Origin: Rehmannia glutinosa | Taxonomy: Eukaryota; Streptophyta; Magnoliopsida; Lamiales; Orobanchaceae | Direction of reading: 5' to 3' | Assembly: GCA_016081115.2 (NCBI GenBank) | Contig: CM071930.1 | Location: 3,019,419-3,083,418 of the forward strand | Length of the DNA: 64,000 nucleotides | Shown here: piece by piece, positions 1 to 12,545 of the stretch | Numbering within the stretch: position 1 is the stretch's first letter | Layout: every line of letters begins with the position of its first letter | Program-made: the position numbers and the translations under genes | Notes under the pieces: generated by a model | What the model was told of the DNA's origin: nothing | What the model saw: the letters and a program-made list of their open reading frames with translations, nothing else | Databases searched by the model: none

Positions 1-832
1 TGTCAAAATTTGGAATAGTTCCATAAAAAACTACTTGTAAAATATTTATTCAATAAACAACAACAATATTGATGATCAAAATCTTACCAGATAATTTTAA
101 AACCACATTTCCAACACAAAAACAATGTTTCTATCAAGATGAATAAATAATAATTTATCAACAATGATTCCCAAGAAAGTATTATTATAAAAAGAGTTTT
201 TCTCATTAATTTATCGATAAAATTAAAATATTAGCGATTCAAATAAGACGATATATCAACTCTAGTTACTCTACGGTGATTATTCACAAAATTGAGGTAG
301 AACGTGTTGAACTGTTGAGATTATAAGACGATGCGTGGGGAGATGTACATGAGAGAAAATTATGTTATTTCTTCTTTTTATACCATAGCCAAAAAATTAT
401 ATTATTATTATTGAAAAATTGAATTTGAATTCCGAGGGGGGAAGATGAGAATTTATCCTTCATATATCTAGCTTATAATTCCACCAGAATCCACCAAAAT
501 CTATTTGTAAAAGAATTCCATGGAATTCCTTGAATGCTTCGAGGATATTTGGATTTTTGGAATCCATTAAAATCCAATTTGAGGACCTCAAGATTTAATA
601 GATTCCATAAAAATCCAAATTAAGGACATTTGGAATTTATGGAATTCTAAATTCCATTATATTCTATGATTGAGGACACCCTCGTAAATCAATATTATAA
701 TTAGTCCTTAAAATGGTGAATGATCTGATAGAGAGTAAAATATGTAATTAGCCCTTCAAAACTATGGTGGTAGACATATGGAATTTAGCCCAATTTCCTA
801 CCCAGACCTTTCTGGCTGTAACTGCAAACTAA
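1..832. other. AT-rich intergenic DNA, no gene seen
   Basis: No open frame with recognisable protein similarity was found. About 420-680 is rich in imperfect GGAATTCC/AAATCCA motifs and looks like degraded repeat DNA. About 687-832, continuing after the MITE at 1168-1245, resembles the stretch at 19790-20010 (shared words include ATAATTAGTCCTT and ACTGATTTCATGGCT), so it is an old dispersed duplicate. Confidence 0.6.
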
Positions 833-1167
833 GGGAGTATTTGTAATCACTAAAAAAAGTATTTTTAGCTTTTGACTGAAAGAACTAATTTTTTACTATT
901 CGCAAATAACAACATTTGTCTTTGATTCTGTTTTTATTTAATCGAATTTAAAAGTATGGAGATGTATCTTTAGATTTCTGATTCTATTTGTGGTTTGACT
1001 ATTGCAAAACAATTGATAATTGCAAAACAAATAAGTATTTTGTAAGTTTTTCACCATAACATTCTCAACTTATGATTCTCTACAATAAATCACTTCTTCT
1101 AAAAATCATTATTATTCTCTATAATAAATCACTTCTGCTAAAAATTGAAGTTATTGCAAACACTTCC
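833..1167. mobile_element. Tourist-like (PIF/Harbinger-type) MITE, 335 bp
   Basis: The element starts GGGAGTATTTG and ends GCAAACACTTCC, which are inverted relatives. It is flanked by a 3-bp TAA duplication (830-832 and 1168-1170), as expected for PIF/Harbinger elements. It encodes no protein. The copy at 50776-51082 belongs to the same family (shared internal words ATTTAATCGAAT and CAATAAATCACTTCT-like tails) and has TTA target duplications. The related sequence at 19926 lacks it, which acts as an approximate empty site. Confidence 0.7.
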
Positions 1168-1689
1168 TAAATTCGTTATTAGAACTTAATCGTAAGAAAA
1201 GACAAAGTGATAAAAATTAAAACACTGATTTCATGGCTAAACTTCTAGAATTCTTTTAATACTATTAAAGAAGAGTAGGCATTTTTATAATTATAATGTA
1301 ATAATCTATATAATTGTTCATTAAGTAGTTATTAAAGGATTGGGTTAGGCTATTTGGATATAAAATTTAACCAATATTGTTAAGTATTAACCTGATTATA
1401 AGTTAGTCTATCTCACTTATGACTCTGTACTTTATTTGTAGTTTAGTTGATTCTGCAATTTCTTGATCACTACAATCATATTTGCAGTTTAAACTAGCTT
1501 GATTCACTATATAAAAGAATACATTTATAATACTAGCTCACAAAAAAGTTTATTTATTTCTTCTTTGGGTAAATGAAAATCATTAAAGAACTAATTACTT
1601 TCCAGGTACAATACCTGTAGCTCAATGAGGTAACCTCAACTCTTGTTACTTACTACTGTACAAGAGTTGGAGAGGTAAATAACAAATAC

Positions 1690-1971
1690 GGATAATTACA
1701 AAAAGAAAGCCCTAAGATTGGGGTTAATTACAAACAAAATGTAGAGATGTTTCAAAATTACAAAACGCACCCCTATTGATTTTAATGTGGTATTAACTAT
1801 ATTATTTCTATAAATATCATAAGGATTTTTGAGATGTTTTTGCTTATGAAAAAGAAAAATATAAGACGGAATCAAACCTCGAAAGGTTTTTGTAATTTTC
1901 GAAAACTTTGAGATTTTTTTCAATCAGCCCGAACCTCATTTTTTTTTTTTTTTTTTTTGTAATTATCCCTT
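1690..1971. mobile_element. MITE of the GGTTAATTACA family, copy 1
   Basis: The left end GGATAATTACAAAAA and right end TTTGTAATTATCC are inverted. The body has the family words TTCAAAATTACAAA and ACCTC. ACAAATA lies on both sides as a probable target duplication. This is one of about ten diverged copies in the window; a T18 run lies just inside the right end. Confidence 0.6.
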
Positions 1972-2039
1972 ACAAATAAAATGTAAGCAAAATAGCAGAT
2001 TGAACAAGATAATATGTTTGAATTTTGGGTACTAATTTC

Positions 2040-2292
2040 ATGCATGTTTAAATTCCCATGAGGTGGGTTTTACCTTGGGAAGTTTTAACGAAGCTCCCAT
2101 TATTTTTATCTACCGGGTCAGCTTGTGACCGGGTTTTCTATTTTTATTCCCTCTTACATAGGTTTGGCCTATTAACTTATCTCTGACGCTACACTTATCC
2201 TTATTGCTAGTTGTTTGACATCGTAAACAGCATCATACACCTTTTCTTTTTTATTATATATCTCTCATTTATCAAAAAAAAAAAAAAAACAT
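2040..2292 (+). repeat. possible retroposon 3' end with poly(A)
   Basis: A T-rich, AT-poor-start segment ends in A17 after TCTCTCATTTATC, like the 3' untranslated end of a plant LINE or SINE. No target duplication could be fixed, so this is a weak call. Confidence 0.3.
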
Positions 2293-3375
2293 AAAGAGGA
2301 GAAGAAACAAACCTGAATATCCAATACAAGATAATTTGTCAGCACAAACTTCTTATCAAATTTATTAATTTATTGGTGAACACAAATTTAAAAGTACCCC
2401 AACACAAGGTACAAGGTACAAGTTAAAAACAACTGCTCATCTCAACTAAATCCCATACACAAAACCATTGCCATGAAATTTCTCCCTAGTAACACCATCT
2501 ATTTTCTCAATCATTTCATCATCAAGATAATTCATATGATCTCCAACTTCCCCTTTCCTAAAGAAAGAATTATATGGCAATGGAAACATACTTGACAATT
2601 CACTTGACTTATTCATTTCCTGATTACTCAAATTCTCAAAGCTGCAAAATTTCACAATTTCCCCAATTTCCACATCTCCATTTTCACCTTCAAAAGGGCA
2701 CCCCAAAAACTCACCAATCTTCCTAACATAATATTCGGGATTTTCCTTAATTTCCTCATAAGTGACAAACAACACTTTCTGAGGCCTTTTCAGACATTCT
2801 TGTCTATAACCCAACACATGATCATAGTATGACCCAAATAACACAATCCCATTACAGAATTGATCAACAGCAACCTCTAATTCCCAAGGATCATCCCCAA
2901 ATGATTTCGATTTCTGCACAAAATGCCATAGAGAAATAAGGGTGTCTTTTGGATTTCTAGTCACATAAACAACTTTACACTCACTAGAATTTAGGACATC
3001 ACCAAGAATCTGATATGGTATGTGGGTTGCCAAGATTCTAACATCCTTGGGATTTTTGACACTAAGAAACTCTGTTTTTTTGGTATTATAATCATAAAGA
3101 TTTGTTTCTAGAGATGGGATTAGATCATGTGGATGATTAGAGATCAAAGGGTTTTTGTTATGATCTTGTTTTGGAGATCGGTTTATGATGGAGTGGAGAA
3201 GGGCTTTGAGCCATGTGGTGCCGGTTTTGGGGAAAGATGCTAATATTACATCTTTGGGGACTGGTTTGAAATTTTCAAGAACTTTTGGGTGGCTTCAAGA
3301 TATGTTAGTGGGAACCAGAAGTTTTGGAATTTGTAGAGGATTTGATTTGCACACCATTTTCTCTTTGGAGAGATG

Positions 3376-3826
3376 TGTTGGGAAAAATCGGATCCCACAT
3401 TCATCCCCTAGGGACAAGCGAGAAATAACCGAGAAATAACATGAAAAATAACAACATATCCACAACACATGAATTTACGTGGAAACTCCAAAACCGGAGA
3501 AAAACCACGGGCCCACCGAGAAAGAAATTCCACTATGTGAAACATTTTTACAATCACACGTACATTCTCTCTCCCAACCCCAAGAACCCCACACTCTCAC
3601 AAACCTTTGACTAACTCACACCTCTCTCCCAACTCTCCATACTTGAGAATACAAGAGAGGAATTTAACTAGAGTCAAACCACAAAGGTTAAAGTGTATTT
3701 GACCCACAAGTGCACTTGATAACACCACACATGGGTTCCTTAAATAACTTAAGGCTCCCACCCTTTTGTTCCACAACCAATGTGGGATACAAAAGTCCTT
3801 CTTTTATTTTGACACCAAAACCAACA
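3376..3826 (-). repeat. 3' LTR of the element in the sulfotransferase gene
   Basis: The 451-bp direct repeat is bounded by TGTTGG and CCAACA. It is nearly collinear with 4606-5049, with small indels such as the extra TA near 3410 and a changed stretch near 3712. Confidence 0.88.
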
Positions 3827-4605
3827 AACTCCACCTTGGCAAAATAAAAGAAGCTCCACCATTGTCTTCACCGACAATCACGATTCTCAAACCAGAGAAC
3901 CATCATTCTCAAACCAGAGAACCCTACTCCACCATATGAGTAGACCACTTAGAATACACCATTCTAAGAATTTCCTCAAGCACATGTCGAAAAACCCATT
4001 TGAAATTTATGGTGCAACTCCCGACTTTTGGCCCTCCGAAGTCCTTGACCATCGACATAAACACACACCTTGTATCCATGCCAAACCGATACCGTGTGTA
4101 AATTCCACCACACACCCCGCATCCATGTCAAACCAATGCCCGTGTGAAATTCCACCACACCGCATCTTTCCATGACAAGCCAATGCCCGTGCGCAAATTC
4201 ATGGACCCGCTTAACATAACCACATCCTCTTTCATGGCAACTTGATATGCGAAAAGGACATACATTTTCTAATCGTGAGAAAATCCTCACCGCCATAATG
4301 TTAGCCGGATTAGGAGTTATTTGCCGATTAACTCCACCTCCACCTCGACAGATTAACCTTCAAAGCCTCGCGTGTAACCCGGATCATACAATCATATCCT
4401 CGACTTATACATGCCATAAGTCAAACCCGATTCTTCCATCAAATTTCTCCACCGCTTGAACCACCTAGCCTAATGAACAACCGCCTCCAAAGAGACCCCA
4501 GATACCGCTCAAGAAATCTTTTTCGATGTGGAAGGTCGACACATCGCTGCGACCACGAGCATACACTCGAATTTCAAGAGACCCAACCCGGGCTTTGATA
4601 CCACT

Positions 4606-5049
4606 TGTTGGAAAAATCGGATCCCACATTCATCCCCAGGGACAAGCGAGAAATAACCGAGAAATAACATGAAAAATAACAACAATCCACAACACATGAA
4701 TTTACGTGGAAACTCCAAAATAGGGAGAAAAACCACGGGCCCACCGAGAAAGAAATTCCACTATGTGAAACATTTTTACAATCACGGACATTCTCTCTCC
4801 CAACCCCAGAACCCCACACTCTCACAAACCTTTGACTAACTCACACCTCTCTCCCAACTCTCCATACTTGAGAATACTGAGAGAGGAATTTAACTAGAGT
4901 CAAACCACAAAGGTTAAAGTGTATTTTTGTGTGACTTGATAACACCACACATGGGTTCCTTAAATAACCTTAAGGCTCCCACCCCTTTTGTTCCACAACC
5001 AATGTGGGATACAAAAGTCCTTCTTTTATTTTTGACACCAAAACCAACA
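4606..5049 (-). repeat. 5' LTR of the element in the sulfotransferase gene
   Basis: The 444-bp direct repeat is adjacent to the tRNA-Met-like primer-binding site, which fixes the element's orientation as minus. Confidence 0.88.
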
Positions 5050-5276
5050 AGATGAAGTCATGACAAGTTGATTACTCTTCATCTCTAAGGTTGTTTCCAT
5101 GATAATATATTTGATAGGAGAACAATTCACCAACTTATATATAGATTATAATAGATAGATAGAAGCATTGAGAGCTTGAGGTTGTGATGAAACATATATC
5201 ATCAATTAGTGATATATATTTGCACGTGGAAAGGACAATGAATGGGTTGGTGAAAGAAGCCATGTTAGGTCTTGAA

Positions 5277-5462
5277 CAAGGACGGAGCTAGGAAATTTGG
5301 CGGTGGCGGTTGCGTCTCTTGATTTCATAATTTTTTAGTTTATATATTTATGTAATACACATATTATGTATATATTAAAAAGTTAAATATACCACTTTAT
5401 CTACTATTTTCAAGAAAAAAATAAGTCTCGCTCCCAAGCTTCATTTCGATTCCGTCTCTAGA
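5277..5462. mobile_element. hAT-type MITE, 186 bp
   Basis: The left end CAAGGACGGAGCTAGG and right end CGATTCCGTCTCTAGA are imperfect inverted repeats of the common plant hAT type. The flanks GTCTTGAA (5269-5276) and CTCTTGAA (5463-5470) are an 8-bp duplication with one mismatch. No coding capacity. Confidence 0.65.
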
Positions 5463-5529
5463 CTCTTGAATTCTACATGAAATTCATGTTTCATTATTTT
5501 TATCATTTGATATTTCAATATTTTGTATA

Positions 5530-5768
5530 GGGATCGTTACAAAAACAATCCCTAAGCTTTCATTAAATTATTAAAAAAAAACTCTAGTTATCTTCCAAAA
5601 TTACGTGAGAGTTTGTATTTGTCTAACACACACCCCTTCTTGAGGCTTTTTCAGGGTGCAATTTTGTAAGCTAAAAATGAATATTATGTACATTTGTAAT
5701 TTCAAAAAAATATAACTGAATTTTTTAGTAATTAGGTTAAATTTCGGGATAGTTTTTCTAATTAACTC
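5530..5768. mobile_element. MITE of the GGTTAATTACA family, copy 2, with a clear 9-bp target duplication
   Basis: The ends GGGATCGTTACAAAAA and TTTCTAATTAACTC are inverted family termini. TTTTGTATA flanks it exactly on both sides (5521-5529 and 5769-5777). A 9-bp duplication points to the Mutator (MULE) superfamily for this whole family. Confidence 0.75.
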
Positions 5769-5929
5769 TTTTGTATATCAATACCACATGCAGGACTAAT
5801 GCAATGTAGTATCGGATGAGACACAGAATAAAAAGTACCAAACTTCTTTACTAATTTGAGCTTAGAGTGTGAGAATTTGAGCTTTCCATGTGGTGATTAC
5901 TGATGATGTCTTTATTTTAGAGGCGAATA

Positions 5930-6890
5930 TGTAGACAAATTAATTAATCACAATGTTGAGAAAGTTGGAAATAACTCCTCCGCCTGATACCATAGCGGTG
6001 GACCATATATTTATTTATTTTTCCTTTTATGGTGGCTAAATTAGGATAATTTATCGACCGAAGTAAAAGTTCAAAGGAGATTTGATAGTTTACGGAAATA
6101 TATAGGACATGTAATAAAAATTAAATTAGGTAGTTCATAAATGTGGCCAATGTAATTAATCCAATTTTTTTATTTCCTATTACCATCATGAAGCCATAAA
6201 GGTACAAAAAAGTGCTACTACTTTGTGACCAAAGTAGATAACAATATTTTTAAATGTCGGATTCTATCGTTTTCTTATCTCAAACCCTAGCTGTTTTTAT
6301 TTCTCTATTTTTTTTCCCCTCATCCATCTATGGAGAATGGGAAAAATAATGTTCATTGCTTTTAATCTCAATAAATTGTCCCCATATAGGTGGTTTTTAC
6401 TTGTTCAATAGGTGGTTTTTCCCCAATAAATAAAGTTTAATTAATTTGTCCCGTTTGTCCCATATGTGGGATTCATTAGAAGATTAAACGAGTCATTACT
6501 CGACAATATGTAAGAGAGATGAGATCAATTTCTCTATTGGTACATGTTTTGTCCAGTGTCAATGTTTTGATTCTACGGATCAGTTACATGATTACATCTG
6601 TTTACATTTAAATCTTTTGTTTTATATCTGTATAGGTTTATGATCTATTTTTCACTCATGTTATAAATAGTTGTAAGTTTCTTCTTATGTTCATTAATTT
6701 TGATTCTAAACAAAAGTAGATACAATATTTTCAGAATTTAAGTCAAATTCAAGGACTACCGTACGAATTTTGGCTCGTAATGACGTAAAAATTATAATAA
6801 TTATTTTCTTTATTTGTGGAAATTTATTTTCTAGAAAAGACAAATGGTTTTTATTGGTCTAATTTTATGAATTTAGTTAAGGTAATTTGG
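5930..6890 (+). repeat. segmental duplicate, copy A (MITE-free)
   Basis: It shares ordered blocks with 12975-14435: GTTGGAAATAACTCCTCC, GTGGACCATATATTTAT, AGGTAGTTCAT, GTAATTAATCCAAT, AAAGTGCTACTA and TTTTCTAGAAAAGA. This copy lacks the two MITEs of copy B and gives an ancestral empty site for one of them at TTCATAAATGTGGCC (about 6130). No gene is visible in either copy. Confidence 0.75.
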
Positions 6891-8188
6891 GCAAACGAAA
6901 AGAAAAATCCATATTTATATAAAAAAAGAGAGGTGTCTATAAATAGTATAACGAAAAAATTCCACCCATTTCACAATACTATAAAAAATAACTAAAATTT
7001 TTACAATGAAAAAATATTGATTACTATTGAAATGACAATATTTGATAGTCGACTTTTAATGTTATTGCATTAATTATTATAATTGTCAAATAAACATTTT
7101 TGTTTTTATTTATTTTTGTCGTATAATATACAAAATTAATAATATTTTTACGAACTTTAGTTTGACAATCATATTGCATATATAAAAAAAAATAAAAAAT
7201 AAATATAAAAAATAAAATAAAAAATATAAGATATAGTACTCAAATTTTTATTTTATAATGAGCTTTACAAATTATGCATTCGGACAATTGGAGATTAGTT
7301 TGTATATTCACGTATTTTGGTTATTTGTATATCTTTTATTGATAAAATCAAAAAACAAATATATTGTACTCGAGAATAACGAAAAATACATTCAAGATTA
7401 TGTATTTGTCATCTTAGATATACATATATATAATGTTATGCATATATATATGTAATATATATATATATATAATAGTTGGATACATATATTGAGATATAAA
7501 TTAAAATAAGTATTTGTAATTGACTTTAATCAACTTAAATATAATTCTATAAAATTATGAAGAAACAAGTTAAACTCAACTAACAATTATACATACATCA
7601 CAATCACATTAAATTAATTAAATTTTTCGTCTATTGTCTGATACCATTTTAAAATAAGTAAGCCTCTTATAGGATTGTCTCATGAACTTATGTTCATGGG
7701 ACAGAACACTAAAAATTTGAAATGTGAATTCAATAAAATTAAAATTAAAAAATAAAACATGAAGCATGAAATATAATTAAACAAAAATTAAAAATTGAAC
7801 ATGAAACGTGATATATTATTAATCTCATGAATTCAAAAACATTAATTATAATTAAAAAAAATAAACATGAAACATGAAATATTAATAACCCTAAATGAAA
7901 TTAACTAACCTTAGAAAATACTAAAAACTAAAAATAAAATCTAAAAGTAAAAAGAAAAACTGCAAAAAGTTTGTTTTTTCACTATTCCTAGGTTTCGTCT
8001 CGTTGTGAGGCACTCTCATACAAGTATTAGAACAAAATTATTTTTGATTTTGATGATTTCACATATTGAATTCTTAACCAAAACAATATTTTTTAAGTTA
8101 TCAAAATACTTCATATTTATAAGTACAATTTATCTTAAGTTCGTGAAGTATTACTTGAACTTCCTATTTGATAAAATTTGGACATATC
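6890..8188. other. AT-rich intergenic DNA with short TA microsatellite
   Basis: Extremely AT-rich, with a (TA)n/(AT)n stretch around 7427-7472 and many A-runs. Open frames here are low-complexity with no recognisable protein. Nothing else can be supported. Confidence 0.6.
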
Positions 8189-9002
8189 TGTGACGCCCCG
8201 AATTTTCACGATGTGAGATACGATGTTATGCAATGATTTATTTATTTGGTTTAGTAACACGAACCCGTTATTAATAAAACACGACCCGACTTTTATTTAT
8301 TTCATTCAATGTCAATTAAGCCTTTCTCATTTTCGAGTCTAAAGATTTATATTCTCCTCTAGTATTGTTACTTGATCGGTTAACTATGACTTTAGAAATA
8401 TTAGACCTCGAAAATTTAGGAGTACATTTCGATCCTTATCCAAATATTTCATCTTATTCTATAATTTATCCCAACCAACTTCCAATTTATTTTTGATTAC
8501 ACATTTCTTATTTCACATCTTTATTTTAAATTTATAAATATTTAATTATGGATATTTTTACATTTTATTTTTTTCCCTCAATTTTATAAAGAAAAGAAAC
8601 TAAATATTTTTTTTTTTTCTTTTTCCCTAATTTTCGAAATTACCACTTTAAATGGGGAAAATAACTCAATTTTTCTTCTACCACTATTTTATCATTTTGT
8701 ATCTCCCAACTAAATTACTATTGGACAAAAATAAATAAACTTTTGATAATTTCATTTCTATTTTATGTCTTCCAAGCCTACAACTAAAAATCTTCCTACA
8801 AATCCCACTAACCCCTTAGTCAAACAAATAAATTTTAAATTCTCCCCCTAAAACCAAGCTTTTGGCCAATTGTCCCTAGCAAAGTAAGCCTAGTTATTAT
8901 TTTATGCCCCAATTTCTCTAATTATTATCTTAACTCATCATTTAACCAAAACAAAACACAAGTCTTCTCTCCAAAAATCCTCCAACATTTTCTATAAGCA
9001 AA

Positions 9003-9262
9003 AGTTCATATTCTTCTTCAAATCTTCATATCTTCAAAACACACATTCTTCAAATCTTCAAACAATCTTCATATCTTCAAAACATACAATTTTCATATCT
9101 TCAAACAATCTTCATATCTTCAAAACATACAATCTTCATATCTTCAAACAATCTTCATATCTTCAAACACACCTTCTTCGTATCTTCAAACATTTCTTCA
9201 TATCTTCAAACATTTCTTCATATCTTCAAGAATACTTTCTTCATATCTTCAAACACTTTCTT
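9003..9262 (+). repeat. tandem array of a 15-17 bp CTTCATATCTTCAAA unit
   Basis: About a dozen imperfect repeats of CTTCATATCTTCAAA(C) with variants lie inside the LTR-like block. Unit length and content drift, as in replication slippage. Confidence 0.85.
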
Positions 9263-11739
9263 CTTTCTTCAAACACTTAAAAAAAAAACTCTTCTTCTTC
9301 TTTATTTTGAAACTATCACTATTACAAGGTAAGGAATTTTCTTCTTCAATCTATTTTGATATTTCTAGCTCATCCTCTTCACTTCTTAACCTAAGTTTGA
9401 TTTTTGGTTTGAGGTACACTTAGAAGACAACTTGAAGATAATAGAGATTTGGAACCATCTTGACTAGACCTCAAGAAATTGTGAAGGAATTTGACTAGAA
9501 GGTAAGAAATGGAATTTTTAGTACATTTTCTTCTTTCTCTTCTATTTTCCAAAATTTTGATACTCCATTTTTATTTTTGGAATTTTAGGGGCTGACCTTA
9601 AGAGTTGTTTTAAGAGTGAGCAAAGAGACTCATTTTGAGACCTCTACTAGTCTCATTTCATCTACTACACAAGGTAAGTGTAGTTTTACCAATTTTCTTC
9701 ACCTCCTTCTTCTTTCTTTAAATTTTTAACCTCATTTCCTAACTCCAACATTTTTTTGGTATTCTTTGACCTAGGGGCTGACCTAAGTCACTTCTCCTTC
9801 AAGAGTGATTTATTTCATCTTTCACCAACAAGTTCATTTTTAAGGTGGGTGGAAAAATCCTTTCAACTTCTAGGTGTTTTAAATTGAAGATATGTATGTA
9901 GTATTTTGTTATTGAGCATTTGAGATATATATTATGTATTGAATGCTATTTTCTTGTATCAAGTTGGAAAAATTCTCAAGTGTTGCTCAAAAATGCGATT
10001 TATCGAAAAATAGGGCATACATGCACACTTTATTGTTATACTTGATGAAATTTTGTATGAGAAGGATACGTATGTGTATGATGACTCTTGAAATCTATGT
10101 TTTGAATGATTTGTAACCTGTACAAGTCGAGCATAATTGATTAAATTTCAACTTTTGGACTTAAAATGCAAAAATGGAAAGTTGGTGGACTTAATTGCAA
10201 GAAAATAAAACTTAAGGGACCCCTCTGTAATTTTTAATTTTTGGGACTGAACTCAGGTTCAAAAATTATGTTTTGACATTTTAATAAATTTTTAAGAGTT
10301 TTTAGATAAATAAAATCAACTCTTAAAAGCCCAAGGACTAGATTGTAAAATTTGAGAAGTTTAAGGGCTATTTTGAAAATTTCGAAACTGTACCAGACCC
10401 TAATTTCAAAATTTTAAATTTTAACTCTTAAGGGACTAGAAATAACATATTTTAAGTGTATTCCAAAAATCCAAGTGTTTAGAGCTTGGAAAATAATTTT
10501 ATAAAAATTGAGGGACCAAATTGTAAAAAATTAAACTTGAGGACAAAATACAATTTCCAGGACTTATGCAGTCCATGCACCTGGAAATACTAATTTAACT
10601 ATAACATAATTATATCTTGGACCCAAAGTTCAAATTTCATAACAATTGGACCCCTAAAAGCCTTAAAGGCAATTATTTCAAAATGGGACAAAAATGAAAT
10701 TTTCAAAAGTTAAAGGACCTAAACTTATTTCTTTTTAAAACTGTTTTTGTCCCAATATCCCACTAACCATAGTGATATTTTACAACTGGAATCACATTAA
10801 AAGCCATTTCGGTTTGTGAGTTCCAATTATTTTAAACTTAGCCCGAAATGGCAATTTTAACAAATTTGGGGCCAATATGAGAATTTTATAAAAAAACTCG
10901 ACCTCAAAACTTCAAAAACCTGAATCTCTGAACAATTTGGAGAATTTAGGAACTGACCTCATAATTTTTCAAGGTCGGGATATTTATTTATTCAATTTTT
11001 AACCCCAAAAGTATTGGTTTTTACAAAACGGGGCTAAATTGTAAATTTTCTTTTTATCAAGGACCTAACTCAAATTATTTTCCTTTTACTAAAATAGCCA
11101 TGGACCCTCTGACTTCAATTCTTAATTAAAATATTTATTTTCTCAAAAACCCCCGACTTATCGGACCGCCCTGACCGATTAATACCCGATCGCGGGCGAC
11201 TTCCCTCGTCTTGCGATTTGAATCTATAATGGGACTTATGTTCCACCTAATCTTTCAAGATATCGAAGATTGATTATCCTCCCGATAATCATCTTCATCC
11301 AAATATCTCCACCAACGCCATAATTGCTACTCGCAAATTTTTAAAAATTTCGAATTGTTTCTGAATCAATAATACTCATTTGCCTGGTTGACTACCCGAA
11401 CTTGTGTTTACTTTCCGCTGAGTCAACTTGGTGTGTCGGGCTCACAATCGGAATGGATACGTCGGGGATGGAAGGGCAGTTAATTTGCTATTCCACTCTT
11501 CCTAGCCCCATCGCCCTAATCCCGCAATCGAGGACGGAGTTTGTCCGGGAAGCAGTCGTAGTACTTGAGGTATAATCATGATTATGACAGATCCGAGCCT
11601 TGCTAGCTCCATCGTGGATTTTGTCTTTGCTACGGAGCGATAAGGTGATGTGTCTGACCATCTTACTCGGGAGTTACAAGGAAGAACGAAGGAATTGCCC
11701 CGATCCACACGATTCTCGAGTTAATCGGACCCGTTTTGG

Positions 11740-11862
11740 TTGGCGCTACAAACCGACGCAACCGCTACTTGTATTGCATTGGTTGGCGCTACAAACCGCA
11801 CCCAACCGCTACTTGCCTTGCATAGATTGGCGTTACAAATCCGTACTCAATCCTCCGATGCT
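11740..11862 (+). repeat. three 43-44 bp tandem repeats
   Basis: TTGGCGCTACAAACCG recurs at about 11740 and 11783, and as TTGGCGTTACAAATCCG at about 11827. Each is followed by a related C-rich tail (CAACCGCTACTTG). The repeat lies in the GC-richer end of the LTR-like block. Confidence 0.75.
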
Positions 11863-12545
11863 TGAACCATAGTGTCTGCGTGACCACGAATTTTCTTAAA
11901 TCGTATAAGTATATTACATAAATATATTTTTCATGACGCTTGTGGATGTGTGTGAATTCATGCATCATCTCTCACGGGTTTTCATACAACTAAATTTCTC
12001 GTATTAACTATATATATCGCCACACTTGCACACGATCACCCCATCCACCGAGATTTTGTCTCACCCCCTCCGCGTTTTCTAACCTTAGAAGATGACTTTG
12101 TCGAAGAAACCGAACTGTCTTGGATTGAACTCTCGAGCTCCGCCCCGTTGAACTCATTTCCTATCGTTATCTATGTTCTTGGACTATTTTCTTTTATTTT
12201 TACGATGTTGGACTCTTTTATTTCCTTTGAAATTCGGATTGTAATTGAAGGGCATAGGACCCATTTGACACTTAAGTTTGTGATATGATGTGTACTTTAT
12301 TCCTAGTTCCTTTGTAAGTTATTAAGTTGTTGGGATGTAATTGTAATCTTATTGTCTTGTAGTTTTCCACGCTTTAGACTTGTTTCACTTGGGATTGTTG
12401 CATCGTTTTCTAGAATGTTGGGTTTATTTGTTTACGTGATTGATTATCGTCGCGTCACGTTTGGGCGTGACTGGGTCGCTATAGAGGACAACCCAGTATC
12501 CGAAAAGATTGCGATCGGGTCGCTATCAAAAGCGACGAGGTGCTG

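Larger units (their letters stand above)
3376..5049 (-). mobile_element. non-autonomous LTR retrotransposon (1674 bp) in the sulfotransferase gene
   Basis: Two direct repeats of about 450 bp (3376-3826 and 4606-5049) both start TGTTGG and end CCAACA. A 5-bp duplication AGATG flanks the element exactly (3371-3375 and 5050-5054). The minus-strand primer-binding site TGGTATCAAAGC lies at 4592-4603, two bases from the LTR, and resembles the initiator-Met tRNA site used by many plant Copia elements. A purine-rich tract (AAGGTGGAGTT on the minus strand) abuts the other LTR. The 779-bp interior has no gag/pol coding sequence, so it must have been mobilised in trans. The LTRs differ by several indels and substitutions, so the insertion is not recent. 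Confidence 0.9.
2446..5100 (-). pseudogene. cytosolic sulfotransferase pseudogene (SOT family), interrupted by an LTR element
   Basis: Family: PAPS-dependent cytosolic sulfotransferases, which transfer sulfate to small hydroxylated acceptors such as flavonoids, hormones and glucosinolate precursors. Seen on the minus strand: a likely start ATG at 5100; after removal of the 3376-5049 insertion, an N-terminal LYKFQNFWFPLTYLEA stretch; then the PAPS 5'-phosphosulfate loop SFPKTGTTWLKAL (about 3200-3240); RILATHIPYQIL; the 3'-phosphate region YVTRNPKDTLISLWHF; and the C-terminal RKGEVGDHMNYL, where the family usually has RKGxxGDWKN, so the conserved Trp-Lys is missing. It stops at 2446. Broken features: an LTR retrotransposon after about 17 codons, a frame change between the start ATG and LYKF, and another near 3275 in ACCCAAAAGTT. 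The last 250 or so codons are open. The acceptor substrate cannot be told from sequence. A frameshift could be an assembly error, but the insertion alone breaks the gene. Confidence 0.85.
8189..12488 (+). repeat. large LTR-like block, possible solo LTR of a Ty3/Gypsy element
   Basis: The block opens with TGTGACGCCCCGAATTTTC, a start typical of plant Gypsy LTRs. It closes near CGTGACTGGGTCGCTATAG, similar to the usual GGGTCGCTACA LTR end. No gag, protease or reverse transcriptase frame is seen, and no second copy lies in the window. Multi-kilobase LTRs are known in Tat/Ogre/Retand-type elements. A target duplication was not found, so both the boundaries and the class are tentative. Confidence 0.4.

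Noticed and set aside
3185..4825. Several open frames of 60-106 codons on both strands
   Set aside because: They lie on the antisense of the sulfotransferase or within the non-coding LTR element, with no protein similarity.
9003..9262. CRISPR-like regular repeats
   Set aside because: The units are contiguous tandem repeats without unique spacers, in a plant genome.
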